DNA of 64,000 bases from Streptomyces sp. ALI-76-A (GCF_030287445.1 NZ_JASVWB010000002.1:6076001-6140000), one strand, 5' to 3'; counted from the first letter of the stretch, positions 1-8,296 are shown. Translations and numbers: made by a program. Notes: generated by a model not told the origin, from the letters alone.

Positions 1-599
1 AGATACCCGGCCGCCTGGAACGCCCGCAGACTGCGGGCGTTCCCCGCCGACACCTGCGCCCACACCGGCTCGCCCCCGCTCAGCTGCCGCGCCGCGCGCA
101 CCAGCGCCCGCCCCAGGCCCCGGTGCCGTACGCCCTCGGCCACCTCGACCGCCACCTCCAGCCGCCCGGCCACCCCGCGCCCCAGGACGAGCAGCCCGCC
201 GTCGGCGCTCCACACCCGCACCTCGTCGCGCCGCTCGCGGGAACCGGCGACCCGCGGGTGACCGGGGTCGTCGATCCGCCTGAGGGCGAGCGGCGGGGCG
301 CCCGGCAGGGGCGAACCCACGGTCAGCACGTCGACCGTGTCGCTCCGGCGGCCCGTACGGTCCATGAGAGCCGCGAGGAACCGCGCGTTCATGGTCGCGG
401 CGAGGGGGTCGCAGGCGACGGTGCGGAGTGTCTCGTGGACCCACTGCGGATCCTCGTCGGTGAAGACCACGGAGTGCGCCGTGAAGGCGAGGACCCCGGC
501 GTCCCGGCGGGAGGGCTGGGGCACGACCGTCGTGGAGCCGTCCGGCGGCGGGAAGACGCCGCGGGCCGCCGCGTCGAGAATGCCGTGCAGGGTCACCAC
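1..599 (-). CDS. GNAT-family N-acetyltransferase (3' end beyond window)
   Basis: Reads leftward and runs off the left edge, so about 199 codons are visible. Two adjacent GTG codons (599 and 596) follow a GAGGAG ribosome site about 8 bases upstream; the first is used here. The visible C-terminal part shows the GNAT acetyl-CoA fold: RHRGLGRALVRAAR fits the pyrophosphate-binding loop (motif A), and NARSLRAFQAAGY fits motif B. The first ~110 residues are a variable lead-in domain typical of actinobacterial GNATs. The acceptor substrate cannot be predicted. Codon use and GC3 are normal for the genome. It is divergent from the EF-hand gene at 886. Confidence 0.8.
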   Translation of the reverse strand, partial: MVTLHGILDAAARGVFPPPDGSTTVVPQPSRRDAGVLAFTAHSVVFTDEDPQWVHETLRTVACDPLAATMNARFLAALMDRTGRRSDTVDVLTVGSPLPGAPPLALRRIDDPGHPRVAGSRERRDEVRVWSADGGLLVLGRGVAGRLEVAVEVAEGVRHRGLGRALVRAARQLSGGEPVWAQVSAGNARSLRAFQAAGY

Positions 600-619
600 T
601 GTCGCGCTCCTCGCGTCTC

Positions 620-825
620 CACCCGCTGGAAGGCCCCACACTCCCAGACGTGGTCGAGGACGGCACCGGACTCCTCGCCATCGGCGAACCGGCCCGGGTC
701 ACCTCCACCGCCCGGCCCGGTACCGCGGGCCGGCGGCCGTCGTCCAGGTCCTCGCCCCCGGCCGTCCCGCGGCCGAGGATCTCCCCTGGGCGGTCGCCGC
801 ACTGCGGGCACGGGCGGGCGGCTAG
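620..825 (+). pseudogene. Possible 3' relic of an unidentified gene, frameshifted
   Basis: Between the GNAT start and the EF-hand gene lies a stretch that reads like protein in two successive frames. Frame A (from 620) gives HPLEGPTLPDVVEDGTGLL and onward to about 710. Frame B (about 727 to the TAG at 823) gives a plausible C-terminus containing VVQVLAPGRPAAEDLPWAV. No start codon with a ribosome site serves either frame. This looks like the tail of a decayed gene with a frameshift near 715-727. I do not recognise the family. It may also be chance high-GC open reading. Confidence 0.3.
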
Positions 826-885
826 TCTGACCTGCGTCAGTACGACAGCACGTGATCAGCAGGACGAGGGAAAAGGGGCGGATCG

Positions 886-1098
886 GTGGCGGACATCGAC
901 GAGGCACGCAAGCACTTCGAGCGGATCGACACGGACGGCGACGGGTTCATCACCGCCGCCGAGTTCAAGACCGCCCTGGCGCAGCAGGGCGACTGGAACG
1001 TCACCGAGACGGTGGCCGAGGCGATCATCAAGTCGCGTGACCTCAACGGCGACAAGGTCCTCTCCTTCGACGAGTTCTGGTCGTACCTGAACAAGTGA
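886..1098 (+). CDS. Small EF-hand calcium-binding protein
   Basis: A 70-residue protein made of two EF-hand motifs and nothing else. Loop 1 is D15-T-D-G-D-G-F-I-T-A-A-E26 and loop 2 is D52-L-N-G-D-K-V-L-S-F-D-E63; both have canonical acidic ligands at positions 1, 3, 5 and 12, so both should bind Ca2+. There is no signal peptide, so it is probably cytosolic. The GTG at 886 follows an AAAGGGG ribosome site. Small calerythrin or calmodulin-like proteins of this size are common in streptomycetes and are thought to buffer or sense calcium. A strong hairpin terminator follows directly, so it is monocistronic. Confidence 0.9.
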   Translation: MADIDEARKHFERIDTDGDGFITAAEFKTALAQQGDWNVTETVAEAIIKSRDLNGDKVLSFDEFWSYLNK

Positions 1099-1110
1099 CG
1101 TGAGCGGAAA

Positions 1111-1138
1111 GAGGGGGGCGCCCGAAGGCGCCCCCCTT
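1111..1138 (+). terminator. Hairpin terminator of the EF-hand gene
   Basis: A perfect 10-bp GC stem (GGGGGGCGCC, loop CGAA, GGCGCCCCCC) begins 12 bases after the stop codon and is flanked by AGAGG and CCTTCC. It has the usual Streptomyces terminator form without a long T tract. Confidence 0.75.
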
Positions 1139-1267
1139 CCTCATGTCCGGTGCCGGACCCGCGCGTCCGGCGGCTGCCGGCCTACGGAGGAACAGCCGGC
1201 GGGCACCCGGGGTTCATGTACAGACAGACGTATGTGTGTGCATCGACCTGACCTGGAAGGGCCTGTC

Positions 1268-1427
1268 ATGAAGATCGGCATCATCGGCGCGGGCAACATC
1301 GGCGGCAACCTCACCCGGCGGCTCACCGCCCGGCACCCCGGTGTACGGCCTGCGGGCCGGCGTGGAGGAGGTCACCAAGGCGCTGGCCGAGGCGAGCCCG
1401 CAGCGCGGCTCCGACGCCCGCGGGTAG
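1268..1427 (+). pseudogene. NADPH-dependent F420 reductase-like gene, internal deletion
   Basis: The ATG at 1268 opens MKIGIIGAGNIGGNLTRRL, the N-terminal Rossmann nucleotide-binding motif (GxGxxG) of the F420H2:NADP oxidoreductase-like family. After about 24 codons the homology jumps to a different frame: from about 1341 to the TAG at 1425 it reads VYGLRAGVEEVTKALAEAS, which resembles the C-terminal end of the same family. The junction near 1335-1341 has lost roughly the central 150 or more residues and shifts frame, since the start is in frame 2 and the stop in frame 3. The remnant cannot make a working enzyme. The family assignment rests on the two ends only. Confidence 0.65.
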
Positions 1428-1457
1428 GCGCGGGCGCGTCCGGCGGCGCCTATAACC

Positions 1458-1610
1458 GGGGCGGGCGCGGGCAGGCCGACGTCTGGGGCGGGCGCGGGCA
1501 GGTCAGGCCGACGTCTGGGGCGGGCGCGGGCAGGTCAGGCCGAGGTCGGGGGGCGGGTGCGGGCAGGCCACGCCGAGGTCGGGGGGCGGGTGCGGGCAGG
1601 TCAGACGACA
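1458..1610. repeat. GC-rich tandem repeat, about 32 bp x 5
   Basis: Imperfect head-to-tail copies of a ~32-base unit built around GGGGCGGGCGCGGGCAGG followed by T/CAGGCCGACGTCT or a variant. Copies start near 1458, 1485, 1517, 1549 and 1582; the first is 27 bases and the last is degenerate. Copies 2 and 3 are almost identical, and copies 4 and 5 share a GGGCGGGTGCGGGCAGG variant, so expansion was stepwise. The array fills the gap between the F420-reductase relic and the 3' end of the MOSC gene and includes that gene's stop codon. Confidence 0.85.
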
Positions 1611-2143
1611 TCGAGGGGCCGGTGCGGCCCGTCCGGCAGTTCGGCCCGCACCGGGTCGCCGGGCCGCACCACCCCGCCGGTCACGACCACGCCCATGATC
1701 CCGGACCGGAGCCGCGGCCGGCCCGCCGCGTCCCGCCCCACGACCTCCTTCAAGAGGCCCTTTTGAAACGTGTCGATCTGCGCACACGGGTTCCGCAGTC
1801 CGGTCACCTCGACGACCGCCTCGTCCCCGAGCCGCAGCAGCGTCCCGGCCGGCAACCCCAGCAGGTCGATCCCACGGGTGGTGACGTTCTCCCCGAGCTG
1901 CCCGGCCGCGACCTCGAACCCGGCCGCCGCGACCTCCTCGAACAACTCCTCGTGCATGAGGTGCACCTGCCGGAGATTGGGCCGCGTGGGATCCCTCCGC
2001 ATCCGGAACCGGTGCTTCACCGTCGCCCCGGCATGCACGTCCCCCTCCACCCCGAGGCCGGCGACGAGCGTGATGCTCTCCCGGTTCGGCTTGGTGAAGG
2101 AGTACGTGCCGTTGCTGCTGACCGCCGTGACCGACCCGCTCAT
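1601..2143 (-). CDS. MOSC domain-containing protein
   Basis: A 180-residue single-domain protein. MOSC (molybdenum cofactor sulfurase C-terminal) domains occur alone in bacteria and are linked to sulfur transfer to molybdenum cofactor or to reduction of N-hydroxylated compounds. Visible family marks are the early GLGVEGDVHAGATVKHR block, GENVTTRGIDLLGLPAGT, and the conserved cysteine motif GLRNPCAQID. The start is the ATG at 2143 (MSGSVTAVSSNG), where the family's N-terminus begins; a weak GGGAG lies upstream. The stop sits inside the GC-rich tandem repeat. It is followed 23 bases upstream by the GH25 gene on the same strand, so the two may be cotranscribed. Confidence 0.85.
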   Translation of the reverse strand: MSGSVTAVSSNGTYSFTKPNRESITLVAGLGVEGDVHAGATVKHRFRMRRDPTRPNLRQVHLMHEELFEEVAAAGFEVAAGQLGENVTTRGIDLLGLPAGTLLRLGDEAVVEVTGLRNPCAQIDTFQKGLLKEVVGRDAAGRPRLRSGIMGVVVTGGVVRPGDPVRAELPDGPHRPLDVV

Positions 2144-2166
2144 GATTCCAAGTTCTCCCGGCCGCC

Positions 2167-2724
2167 TCAGGCGCTCCCGGCCCACTCCCGCAGCGCCGCC
2201 TTGCTGGCGAAGTCCGCCATGTTCTTGTCCAGTGGGTCGGACGTGTACTGGTGGAAGCGCCACTTCGCCTTGATCCGGGGCTTGCCGGCCGTGACGTAGT
2301 CCGCGATCCACAGGCCGTCACCGGCGTACGAGGTGGTGTCGACGTTCAGCCAGTAGTCCCGATTACAGTACAAGATCACCCGATTGTCCGGCCGCAGCGC
2401 CTTGACCTTGCGGATGAAGCTGTCCTTCTCCGCGTTGCTCGCGTGCGTGCCGTCGCCGGTCGTCTCCCAGTCGACGGCGAGGATCTCGCCCGCCCTCTCG
2501 GGGGCGTGCCGGACGAAGTACTCCGCCTGGGCCGTGAGGTTGCCCGGCCACAGGAAGTGGTAGTAGCCGACGACCAGCCCGGCGTCACGCGCCCGCTTCG
2601 TCTGGGCGGCGAGCTTCGGGTTGACGTACGACCGGCCCTCGGTCGCCTTGACGAAGACGAAGGAGATGCCGTCCGTGGCGTAGGAGGACGACTGGTACGA
2701 GCTGACATCGATGCCACGCAGCAT
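2167..2724 (-). CDS. Glycoside hydrolase family 25 (lysozyme-like) protein
   Basis: A 185-residue GH25 domain (Chalaropsis-type lysozyme; cleaves the MurNAc-GlcNAc bond of peptidoglycan). It begins LRGIDVSSYQ, the conserved first strand carrying the active-site aspartate, and contains LAVDWETT with the D-x-E catalytic pair. The start is the ATG at 2724 after AGGGAG. There is no signal peptide or transmembrane segment, unlike secreted cell-wall lysozymes, so export is unexplained; it may be intracellular, released on lysis, or exported by a non-classical route. The domain is near the usual ~190 residues. Confidence 0.85.
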   Translation of the reverse strand: MLRGIDVSSYQSSSYATDGISFVFVKATEGRSYVNPKLAAQTKRARDAGLVVGYYHFLWPGNLTAQAEYFVRHAPERAGEILAVDWETTGDGTHASNAEKDSFIRKVKALRPDNRVILYCNRDYWLNVDTTSYAGDGLWIADYVTAGKPRIKAKWRFHQYTSDPLDKNMADFASKAALREWAGSA

Positions 2725-2841
2725 GGGGGACTCCCTGGAGTGTCCGTGGGGGAACAGGAGTTCACATCGGGTTCCCCACCATGGCACGGGTGCTCCTGGG
2801 GCGAGGTGCGAACGCCGGCCTCGCCCCCGCCGGAGGGACCG

Positions 2842-4209
2842 TCAGCACTCGATGATGTTGACCGCCAGCCCGCCCCGGGCCGTCTCCTTGTACTTGACGC
2901 TCATGTCCGCGCCGGTGTCCTTCATCGTCTTGATGACCTTGTCCAGGGACACCATGTGGGAGCCGTCGCCGCGCATGGCCATGCGGGCCGCGGTGACCGC
3001 CTTCGCGGCGGCCATGCCGTTGCGTTCGATGCACGGGATCTGGACCAGGCCGCCGACCGGGTCGCAGGTCAGGCCGAGATTGTGCTCCATGCCGATCTCG
3101 GCGGCGTTCTCCACCTGTTCCGGGGAACCGCCCAGTACCTCGGCCAGCGCGCCGGCCGCCATGGAGCAGGCGGAGCCGACCTCGCCCTGGCAGCCGACCT
3201 CGGCGCCGGAGATCGAGGCGTTCTCCTTGAAGAGCATGCCGATCGCGCCGGCGGCGAGCAGGAAGCGGACCACCCCGTCCTCGTCCGCGCCCGGCACGAA
3301 GTCGAGGTAGTAGTGCAGGACCGCCGGGATGATGCCGGCCGCGCCGTTCGTCGGGGCGGTCACCACCCGCCCGCCCGCCGCGTTCTCCTCGTTCACCGCC
3401 ATCGCGTAGAGCGTGATCCACTCCATCGCGTGCGCCAGCGGGTCGCCCTCCGCGCGCAGTTGGCGCGCGGAGACGGCGGCGCGGCGGCGGACCTTCAGAC
3501 CGCCCGGCAGGATGCCCTCGCGGGACATGCCGCGCGACACGCACGCCCGCATCACCCGCCAGATCTCCAGCAGCCCGGCGCGGATCTCCTCCTCGGTGCG
3601 CCACGCCCGTTCGTTCTCCAGCATCAGCGCGGAGATCGACAGGCCGGTCTCCTTCGTCAGCCGCAGCAGCTCGTCGCCCGTGCGGAACGGGTACTTGAGC
3701 ACCGTGTCGTCCAGCTTGATGCGGTCCGCGCCCACCGCCTCCTCGTCGACGACGAAACCGCCGCCCACCGAGTAGTACGTCTTGGACAGCAGCTCCGCCC
3801 CCGAGGCGTCGTACGCCCACAGGGTCATGCCGTTCGCGTGGTAGGGGAGTGTCTTGCGGCGGTGGAGTTTCAGGTCCGCGTCGAAGTCGAACGTGATCTC
3901 GTGCCCGCCGAGGAGGAGCAAACGTTTCTCCTCCCGGATCCTCGCCACCCGTTCGTCGGCTGCCTCGACGTCCACCGTGCGCGGCGAGTCACCCTCCAGG
4001 CCCAGCAGCACCGCCTTGGGCGTGCCGTGCCCGTGGCCGGTCGCGCCCAGGGAGCCGTACAGCTCGGTCCGCACCCTCGCCACCGAGTCCAGCAGACCCT
4101 CGTTGCGCAGCCGGCGGGCGAACATGCGGGCCGCGCGCATCGGGCCGACCGTGTGGGAGCTGGACGGGCCGATGCCGATCGAGAACAGGTCGAAGACCGA
4201 GATGGCCAC
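2842..4209 (-). CDS. sdaA: L-serine ammonia-lyase (iron-sulfur, single chain)
   Basis: A 455-residue enzyme deaminating L-serine to pyruvate and ammonia using a 4Fe-4S cluster. The N-terminal beta domain starts [19 protein letters not shown], with the invariant SSSHT serine-binding motif. The alpha domain carries the cluster cysteines in [15 protein letters not shown] and [14 protein letters not shown], and ends in the typical IEC C-terminus. The GTG start at 4209 follows GAGGAG. It is the last gene of the gcvT-gcvH-glyA-sdaA series: glyA makes serine from glycine and SdaA can burn the surplus, which fits glycine detoxification. A strong hairpin separates it from glyA and may lower its expression. 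Confidence 0.95.
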   Translation of the reverse strand: MAISVFDLFSIGIGPSSSHTVGPMRAARMFARRLRNEGLLDSVARVRTELYGSLGATGHGHGTPKAVLLGLEGDSPRTVDVEAADERVARIREEKRLLLLGGHEITFDFDADLKLHRRKTLPYHANGMTLWAYDASGAELLSKTYYSVGGGFVVDEEAVGADRIKLDDTVLKYPFRTGDELLRLTKETGLSISALMLENERAWRTEEEIRAGLLEIWRVMRACVSRGMSREGILPGGLKVRRRAAVSARQLRAEGDPLAHAMEWITLYAMAVNEENAAGGRVVTAPTNGAAGIIPAVLHYYLDFVPGADEDGVVRFLLAAGAIGMLFKENASISGAEVGCQGEVGSACSMAAGALAEVLGGSPEQVENAAEIGMEHNLGLTCDPVGGLVQIPCIERNGMAAAKAVTAARMAMRGDGSHMVSLDKVIKTMKDTGADMSVKYKETARGGLAVNIIEC

Positions 4210-4230
4210 GGTGACTCCTCAGAACGGGGT

Positions 4231-4259
4231 GGTGGGGCACCCGGTGCGGGTGCCCCACC
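4231..4259 (-). terminator. Strong intercistronic hairpin between glyA and sdaA
   Basis: GGTGGGGCACCCG and its perfect complement CGGGTGCCCCACC form a 13-bp stem with a 3-base loop. It starts just after the glyA stop and ends about 20 bases before the sdaA ribosome site. No T tract follows on the minus strand. It could be a partial terminator or an mRNA-stabilising or processing structure that sets sdaA apart from the riboswitch-controlled genes. Confidence 0.65.
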
Positions 4260-4265
4260 GGGGAC

Positions 4266-5546
4266 TTACTTGTTCAGGCCGGGATAGAGCGGGTGTTTGT
4301 CCGCCAGTGCCGTGACCCGTGCCTTCAGCGCCTCCACGGCGGCCCCCTCGAACGGGGCGGGCGCCTTCAGCGTCTCCGCGATGACGTCCGCGACCTCGGC
4401 GAAGTCCTCGGCGGTGAAGCCACGGGTGGCCAGGGCGGGCGTGCCGACGCGCAGACCCGAGGTGACCATCGGGGGACGCGGGTCGTCCGGGACGGCGTTG
4501 CGGTTGACCGTGATGCCGACCTCGTGCAGCCGGTCCTCGGCCGCCCGCCCGTCCAGCTCGGACGCGCGCAGGTCGACCAGGATCAGGTGCACGTCGGTGC
4601 CGCCGGAGAGGACGTTCACGCCGGCCTCGCGGGCGTCCGGCGCGGTGAGCCGCTCGGCGAGGATCCGCGCGCCCTCGACCGTACGGCGCTGACGCTCCTT
4701 GAAGTCCTGTGAGGCGGCGACCTTGAAGGAGACCGCCTTGGCCGCGATCACGTGCTCCAACGGGCCGCCCTGGAACCCCGGGAAGACGGACGAGTTCAGC
4801 TTCTTCGCGAAGGCCTGCCGGGCGAGGATGATGCCGCCGCGAGGACCGCCCAGCGTCTTGTGGGTGGTGGAGGTGACGACGTCGGCGTACTCGACCGGGT
4901 TCGGGTGCAGGCCCGCCGCGACCAGACCCGCGAAGTGCGCCATGTCGACCCACAGGTACGCGCCGACCTCGTCGGCGATCCGGCGGAACTCCGCGAAGTC
5001 CAGCTGACGCGGGTACGCCGACCAGCCCGCGATGATCACCTTCGGCCGGTGCTCCTTGGCGAGCCGCTCCAGCTCCGCCATGTCGACCAGGCCGGTCTCG
5101 GTGTCCACGTGGTAGGCGACCACGTCGAACTGCTTGCCGGAGAAGTTCAGCCGCATCCCGTGGGTCAGGTGACCGCCGTGGGCGAGGTCGAGCCCGAGGA
5201 TGGTGTCGCCGGGCTGGGCCAGCGCGAACAGGGCGGCCTGGTTGGCGGAGGCGCCCGAGTGCGGCTGCACGTTGGCGTACTCGGCGCCGAACAGCTCCTT
5301 GACCCGGTCGATCGCGATCTGCTCGGTGACGTCGACGTGCTCGCAGCCGCCGTAGTAGCGGCGGCCCGGGTAGCCCTCGGCGTACTTGTTGGTGAGGACC
5401 GAACCCTGTGCCTCCAGCACCGCGACCGGCGCGAAGTTCTCGGAGGCGATCATCTCCAGGGTGGACTGCTGGCGGCCCAGTTCGGCGTCGAGGGCGGCGG
5501 CGACCTCCGGGTCGAGCTCGTGCAGGGGCGTGTTCAGTACGGACAT
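4266..5546 (-). CDS. glyA: Serine hydroxymethyltransferase
   Basis: A 426-residue PLP enzyme interconverting serine plus tetrahydrofolate with glycine plus 5,10-methylene-THF. The PLP lysine is K230 in [14 protein letters not shown]. Other family signatures are [18 protein letters not shown] and the glycine-rich [15 protein letters not shown] substrate loop. The ATG at 5546 follows GAGGAG at 11 bases. It starts 15 bases after gcvH and lies downstream of the glycine riboswitch, so together they form a glycine-to-serine route: the cleavage system makes methylene-THF and GlyA uses it on a second glycine. Confidence 0.97.
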   Translation of the reverse strand: MSVLNTPLHELDPEVAAALDAELGRQQSTLEMIASENFAPVAVLEAQGSVLTNKYAEGYPGRRYYGGCEHVDVTEQIAIDRVKELFGAEYANVQPHSGASANQAALFALAQPGDTILGLDLAHGGHLTHGMRLNFSGKQFDVVAYHVDTETGLVDMAELERLAKEHRPKVIIAGWSAYPRQLDFAEFRRIADEVGAYLWVDMAHFAGLVAAGLHPNPVEYADVVTSTTHKTLGGPRGGIILARQAFAKKLNSSVFPGFQGGPLEHVIAAKAVSFKVAASQDFKERQRRTVEGARILAERLTAPDAREAGVNVLSGGTDVHLILVDLRASELDGRAAEDRLHEVGITVNRNAVPDDPRPPMVTSGLRVGTPALATRGFTAEDFAEVADVIAETLKAPAPFEGAAVEALKARVTALADKHPLYPGLNK

Positions 5547-5561
5547 CGGGTGTACGACTCC

Positions 5562-5939
5562 TCAGCCGGCGGAAAAGGCGGTGTACTCGTCGGCGGAGAG
5601 CAGGTCGGCCGGCTCCTCCGTGACGCGTACCTTGAACAGCCAGCCGCCCTCGAAGGGGGCGGAGTTCACCAGCGACGGGTCGTTCACCACGTCCTCGTTG
5701 ACCTCGGTGACCTCACCGGCCACCGGGGAGTACAGGTCGCTGACCGACTTGGTCGACTCCAGCTCGCCGCAGGTCTCACCCGCGGCCACGGTGGCCCCGA
5801 CCTCCGGGAGCTGCACGAAGACGACGTCACCGAGCGCGTTGGCCGCGTGCTCCGTGATGCCGACCGTCGCGACGCCGTCCTCGGCGCCGGACAGCCACTC
5901 GTGCTCCTTGCTGTAGCGCAGCTGCTGGGGGTTGCTCAT
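5562..5939 (-). CDS. gcvH: Glycine cleavage system H protein
   Basis: A 125-residue lipoyl carrier protein that shuttles the aminomethyl group between the P, T and L proteins. The lipoylated lysine is K64 in [15 protein letters not shown]. Other family features are the start [10 protein letters not shown] and the [19 protein letters not shown] strand pair. The ATG at 5939 follows AGGAGA. It sits 108 bases behind gcvT and 15 bases ahead of glyA. gcvP (P protein) is not in the window and must be elsewhere, as is usual in Streptomyces. Confidence 0.97.
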   Translation of the reverse strand: MSNPQQLRYSKEHEWLSGAEDGVATVGITEHAANALGDVVFVQLPEVGATVAAGETCGELESTKSVSDLYSPVAGEVTEVNEDVVNDPSLVNSAPFEGGWLFKVRVTEEPADLLSADEYTAFSAG

Positions 5940-6047
5940 GGCCTGAATTCTCCTGTACGCGAGGGAGTGCTGGTGAAGGGGGGACTGCTGAGACCGTGCG
6001 TGAGCAGCGCGTATGGGCGCGGGGTCACAGGGGACCAGGTCCAGTGT

Positions 6048-7190
6048 CTACTTCTGGCGCCTGTAGAACGGCAGTGCCACGATCTCGTACGGCTCGTGGC
6101 TGCCCCGGATGTCCACGCCGACACCGGGGGTGCCGGGGGCCGCGTGTGCCGCGTCGACGTACGCCATCGCGATCGGCCTGCCCAGGGTGGGGGAGGGGGC
6201 ACCGGAGGTGACCTCGCCGATCACCTCGCCGCCGGCGACGACCGGGTACCCGGCGCGCGGGACCCGACGCCCCTCGGCGACCAGGCCGACGAGGACGCGC
6301 GGTGGGTTGCTCCCGGCGCGGGCAGCGGCCTCGGTGAGCGCCGCGCGCCCCACGAAGTCGCCGTCCTTCTCGAACTTCACCACCCGGCCGAGCCCGGCGT
6401 CGAAGGGGGTGAGGGAGGTCGACAGCTCGTGCCCGTACAGCGGCATGCCCGCCTCCAGGCGCAGCGTGTCCCGGCAGGACAGACCGCACGGGACCAGGCC
6501 GACGCCCTCGCCGGCCTTCGTCAGCGCCTGCCACAGCTCCACGGCGTGCTCCGGCGCCACGAACAGCTCGAAGCCGTCCTCGCCGGTGTAGCCGGTGCGG
6601 GCGATCAGGGCGGGCACACCGGCGACGGTGCCGGGAAGCCCGGCGTAGTACTTCAGGCCGTCGAGGTCGGCGTCGGTGAGGGACTTCAGCACGCCCGGCG
6701 ACTCCGGGCCCTGCACGGCGATCAGGGCGTAGGCGTCCCGGTCGTCGCGGACCTCGGCGTCGAAGCCGGACGAACGCTCCACGAGCGCGTCCAGCACCAC
6801 CTGGGCGTTGGAGGCGTTGGCGACGACCATGAAGTGGGCGGACCCGGCCTCGGTGTCGGCGAGCCGGTAGACGATCAGGTCGTCCAGGATGCCGCCGTCC
6901 TCGCGGCAGATCATGGTGTAGCGGGCGCGGCCGGCCTTGACGCCCCCGATGTCGCCGACCAGCGCGTGGTCGAGGAGGGCGGCCGCCTGCGGGCCGGTCA
7001 CCGTGATCTCGCCCATGTGCGAGAGGTCGAAGAGCCCGGCCCTCGTGCGCACGGCGAGGTGCTCGTCGCGCTCGGAGCCGTAGCGCAGCGGCATGTCCCA
7101 GCCGGCGAAGTCGGTCATCGTCGCGCCCAGCGCACGATGCAGGGCATCGAGTGCGGTCCGGCGCTTGTCGGAGGGTGCGGTACTGCTCAT
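6048..7190 (-). CDS. gcvT: Glycine cleavage system T protein (aminomethyltransferase)
   Basis: A 380-residue THF-dependent enzyme that releases ammonia from the aminomethyl-lipoyl H protein and makes 5,10-methylene-THF. Family motifs: ATMTDFAGWDMPLRYGS at the start, LFDLSHMGEITVTGP, ARTGYTGEDGFELFV and DTLRLEAGMPLYGHEL. The ATG at 7190 (MSSTAPSDKRRTAL) is chosen because GGGAG lies 9 bases upstream; the in-frame ATG at 7241 falls inside riboswitch RNA. It is the first gene of the operon under the glycine riboswitch at 7236-7449. Confidence 0.96.
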   Translation of the reverse strand: MSSTAPSDKRRTALDALHRALGATMTDFAGWDMPLRYGSERDEHLAVRTRAGLFDLSHMGEITVTGPQAAALLDHALVGDIGGVKAGRARYTMICREDGGILDDLIVYRLADTEAGSAHFMVVANASNAQVVLDALVERSSGFDAEVRDDRDAYALIAVQGPESPGVLKSLTDADLDGLKYYAGLPGTVAGVPALIARTGYTGEDGFELFVAPEHAVELWQALTKAGEGVGLVPCGLSCRDTLRLEAGMPLYGHELSTSLTPFDAGLGRVVKFEKDGDFVGRAALTEAAARAGSNPPRVLVGLVAEGRRVPRAGYPVVAGGEVIGEVTSGAPSPTLGRPIAMAYVDAAHAAPGTPGVGVDIRGSHEPYEIVALPFYRRQK

Positions 7191-7210
7191 CGGTCGGTCT
7201 CCCAAGGCAT

Positions 7211-7239
7211 GACAGAGAGGTCTTTCCTCCCCATCTGTC
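7211..7239 (-). promoter_or_regulatory. Hairpin between riboswitch and gcvT ribosome site
   Basis: On the minus strand GACAGA-U-GGGG and CCUCUCUGUC pair as a ~10-bp stem with one bulged U, immediately after the second aptamer and ending about 12 bases before the gcvT ribosome site. There is no U tract. It is the natural candidate for the expression platform, either as a stand-alone stem or through exchange with the 3' strand of aptamer 2. Confidence 0.55.
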
Positions 7240-7449
7240 ATCGGAACCTGAGAGGTTCGTCGCGACCCCGCGAAACGGTGGTCGTGACTTGCACCTTGGG
7301 TGGAGCCGCCGTCGCGGCGGCCCGCTTTTCAGATCTGCCTCGCCCGCGCGGTACGGGGCCTGAGAGATTCAAGGGAGGGACTTGCTCCTTCGGCGCCCGG
7401 GCACTCGTACCCCAGGGGTACGGCCCGGAACTCTCCCGCGCGGATTCGA
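7236..7449 (-). promoter_or_regulatory. Tandem glycine riboswitch upstream of gcvT
   Basis: Read on the minus strand, two consecutive glycine aptamers are visible. Aptamer 1 has GCGGGAGAGUUCC, the conserved core GCCGAAGGAGCAAGUCC and AAUCUCUCAGGCCCC. A short linker (GAGGCAGAUCUGAAAAGCG) leads to aptamer 2, with CCAAGGUGCAAGUCACG and GAACCUCUCAGGUUCC. These CNNAAGGNGCAA and CUCUCAGG elements are diagnostic. Tandem glycine riboswitches usually turn on glycine cleavage genes when glycine is high, and such control of gcv genes is known in Streptomyces griseus. It should govern gcvT-gcvH-glyA and perhaps sdaA. Confidence 0.93.
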
Positions 7450-7627
7450 ACGGCCGGTATGCAGTTGGCGCCGACATCATTGCACGCATCGGCCGGAGGC
7501 GGCAGGTCGCATCTTGTGACCGGCTTGTGGCAGGAAGTGCACGAAAACACGAGACACCGCGCATTACCTTCTCTTTACACTCGACGGGGATGGGATCTCG
7601 TGACCACCCCAGGGGAGGACGATCACG
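7450..7627. promoter_or_regulatory. Divergent promoter region, gcvT operon and P-loop gene
   Basis: This 178-base gap must hold the leftward promoter for the riboswitch transcript and the rightward promoter of the gene at 7628. A TACACT at 7576-7581 resembles a rightward -10 box about 45 bases before the GTG, but no good -35 lies at the right distance. No convincing leftward promoter motif was found by eye. Confidence 0.4.
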
Positions 7628-8296
7628 GTGAACAGGACCACGGCGTACGCGACCACCTCGGCCCTCGCGCTGCCCGGCCAGCCGACGACCGGGGCCAGGG
7701 AGGCCTGCCGACCGGTCGGCGCACCCGTCGTCCGCGACCTCCGTGAGCGGGGCGGCCACAGCCCGCACGCGCTGCTCTTCGGCCCCAAGGACCTCGTCGT
7801 GATCACCGGCCTGCCCGGCAGCGGCAAGTCCACGCTGATGCGGCGCACCGTCAAGGGCATCCGCATCGACTCCCAGGACACCCGCGACCGCTGGGACACC
7901 CGGATGCCGCGTTCCCTGCCGTACGCGCTCTACCGGCCGCTCGTCCGCGCCGCGCACTACGCCGGTCTGCGCCGCGCCCTGCGCTCGGGCGAGGGCGTCG
8001 TGGTGCACGACTGCGGCACCCAGGCCTGGGTGCGCGGCTGGCTGGCCCGCGAGGCCCGCCGCCGGGGCGGCACCCTGCACCTGCTGCTGCTCGACGTCAC
8101 ACCCGGGCTCGCCCTGGAGGGCCAGCGGGAGCGCGGCCGGGGCGTGTCGCGGTACGCGTTCCTGCGCCACCGGAGCGCGGCTTCCCGGCTGATCAGCGCC
8201 GTGGAGCAGGGCGACCTGCCCCCGGGCTGCGGTTCGGCGGTGCTGATCGACCGCGACGCGGCGAACGTGCTGCGCCGGATCGGCTTCACGGGCTGA
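7628..8296 (+). CDS. P-loop ATPase/kinase-like protein
   Basis: A 222-residue protein with a clear Walker A at about residues 59-66 (VVITGLPGSGKSTLMRR), so it binds ATP or GTP. The ~56 residues before it are low-complexity and variable. The rest resembles zeta-toxin-like or polynucleotide kinase-like AAA_33 proteins, with a later basic stretch (GQRERGRGVSRYAFLRHR) that could be the lid. The GTG at 7628 follows GGGAGGAC. The substrate is unknown. It is divergent from the gcvT operon and 77 bases ahead of the first SseB-family gene. Confidence 0.75.
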   Translation: MNRTTAYATTSALALPGQPTTGAREACRPVGAPVVRDLRERGGHSPHALLFGPKDLVVITGLPGSGKSTLMRRTVKGIRIDSQDTRDRWDTRMPRSLPYALYRPLVRAAHYAGLRRALRSGEGVVVHDCGTQAWVRGWLAREARRRGGTLHLLLLDVTPGLALEGQRERGRGVSRYAFLRHRSAASRLISAVEQGDLPPGCGSAVLIDRDAANVLRRIGFTG

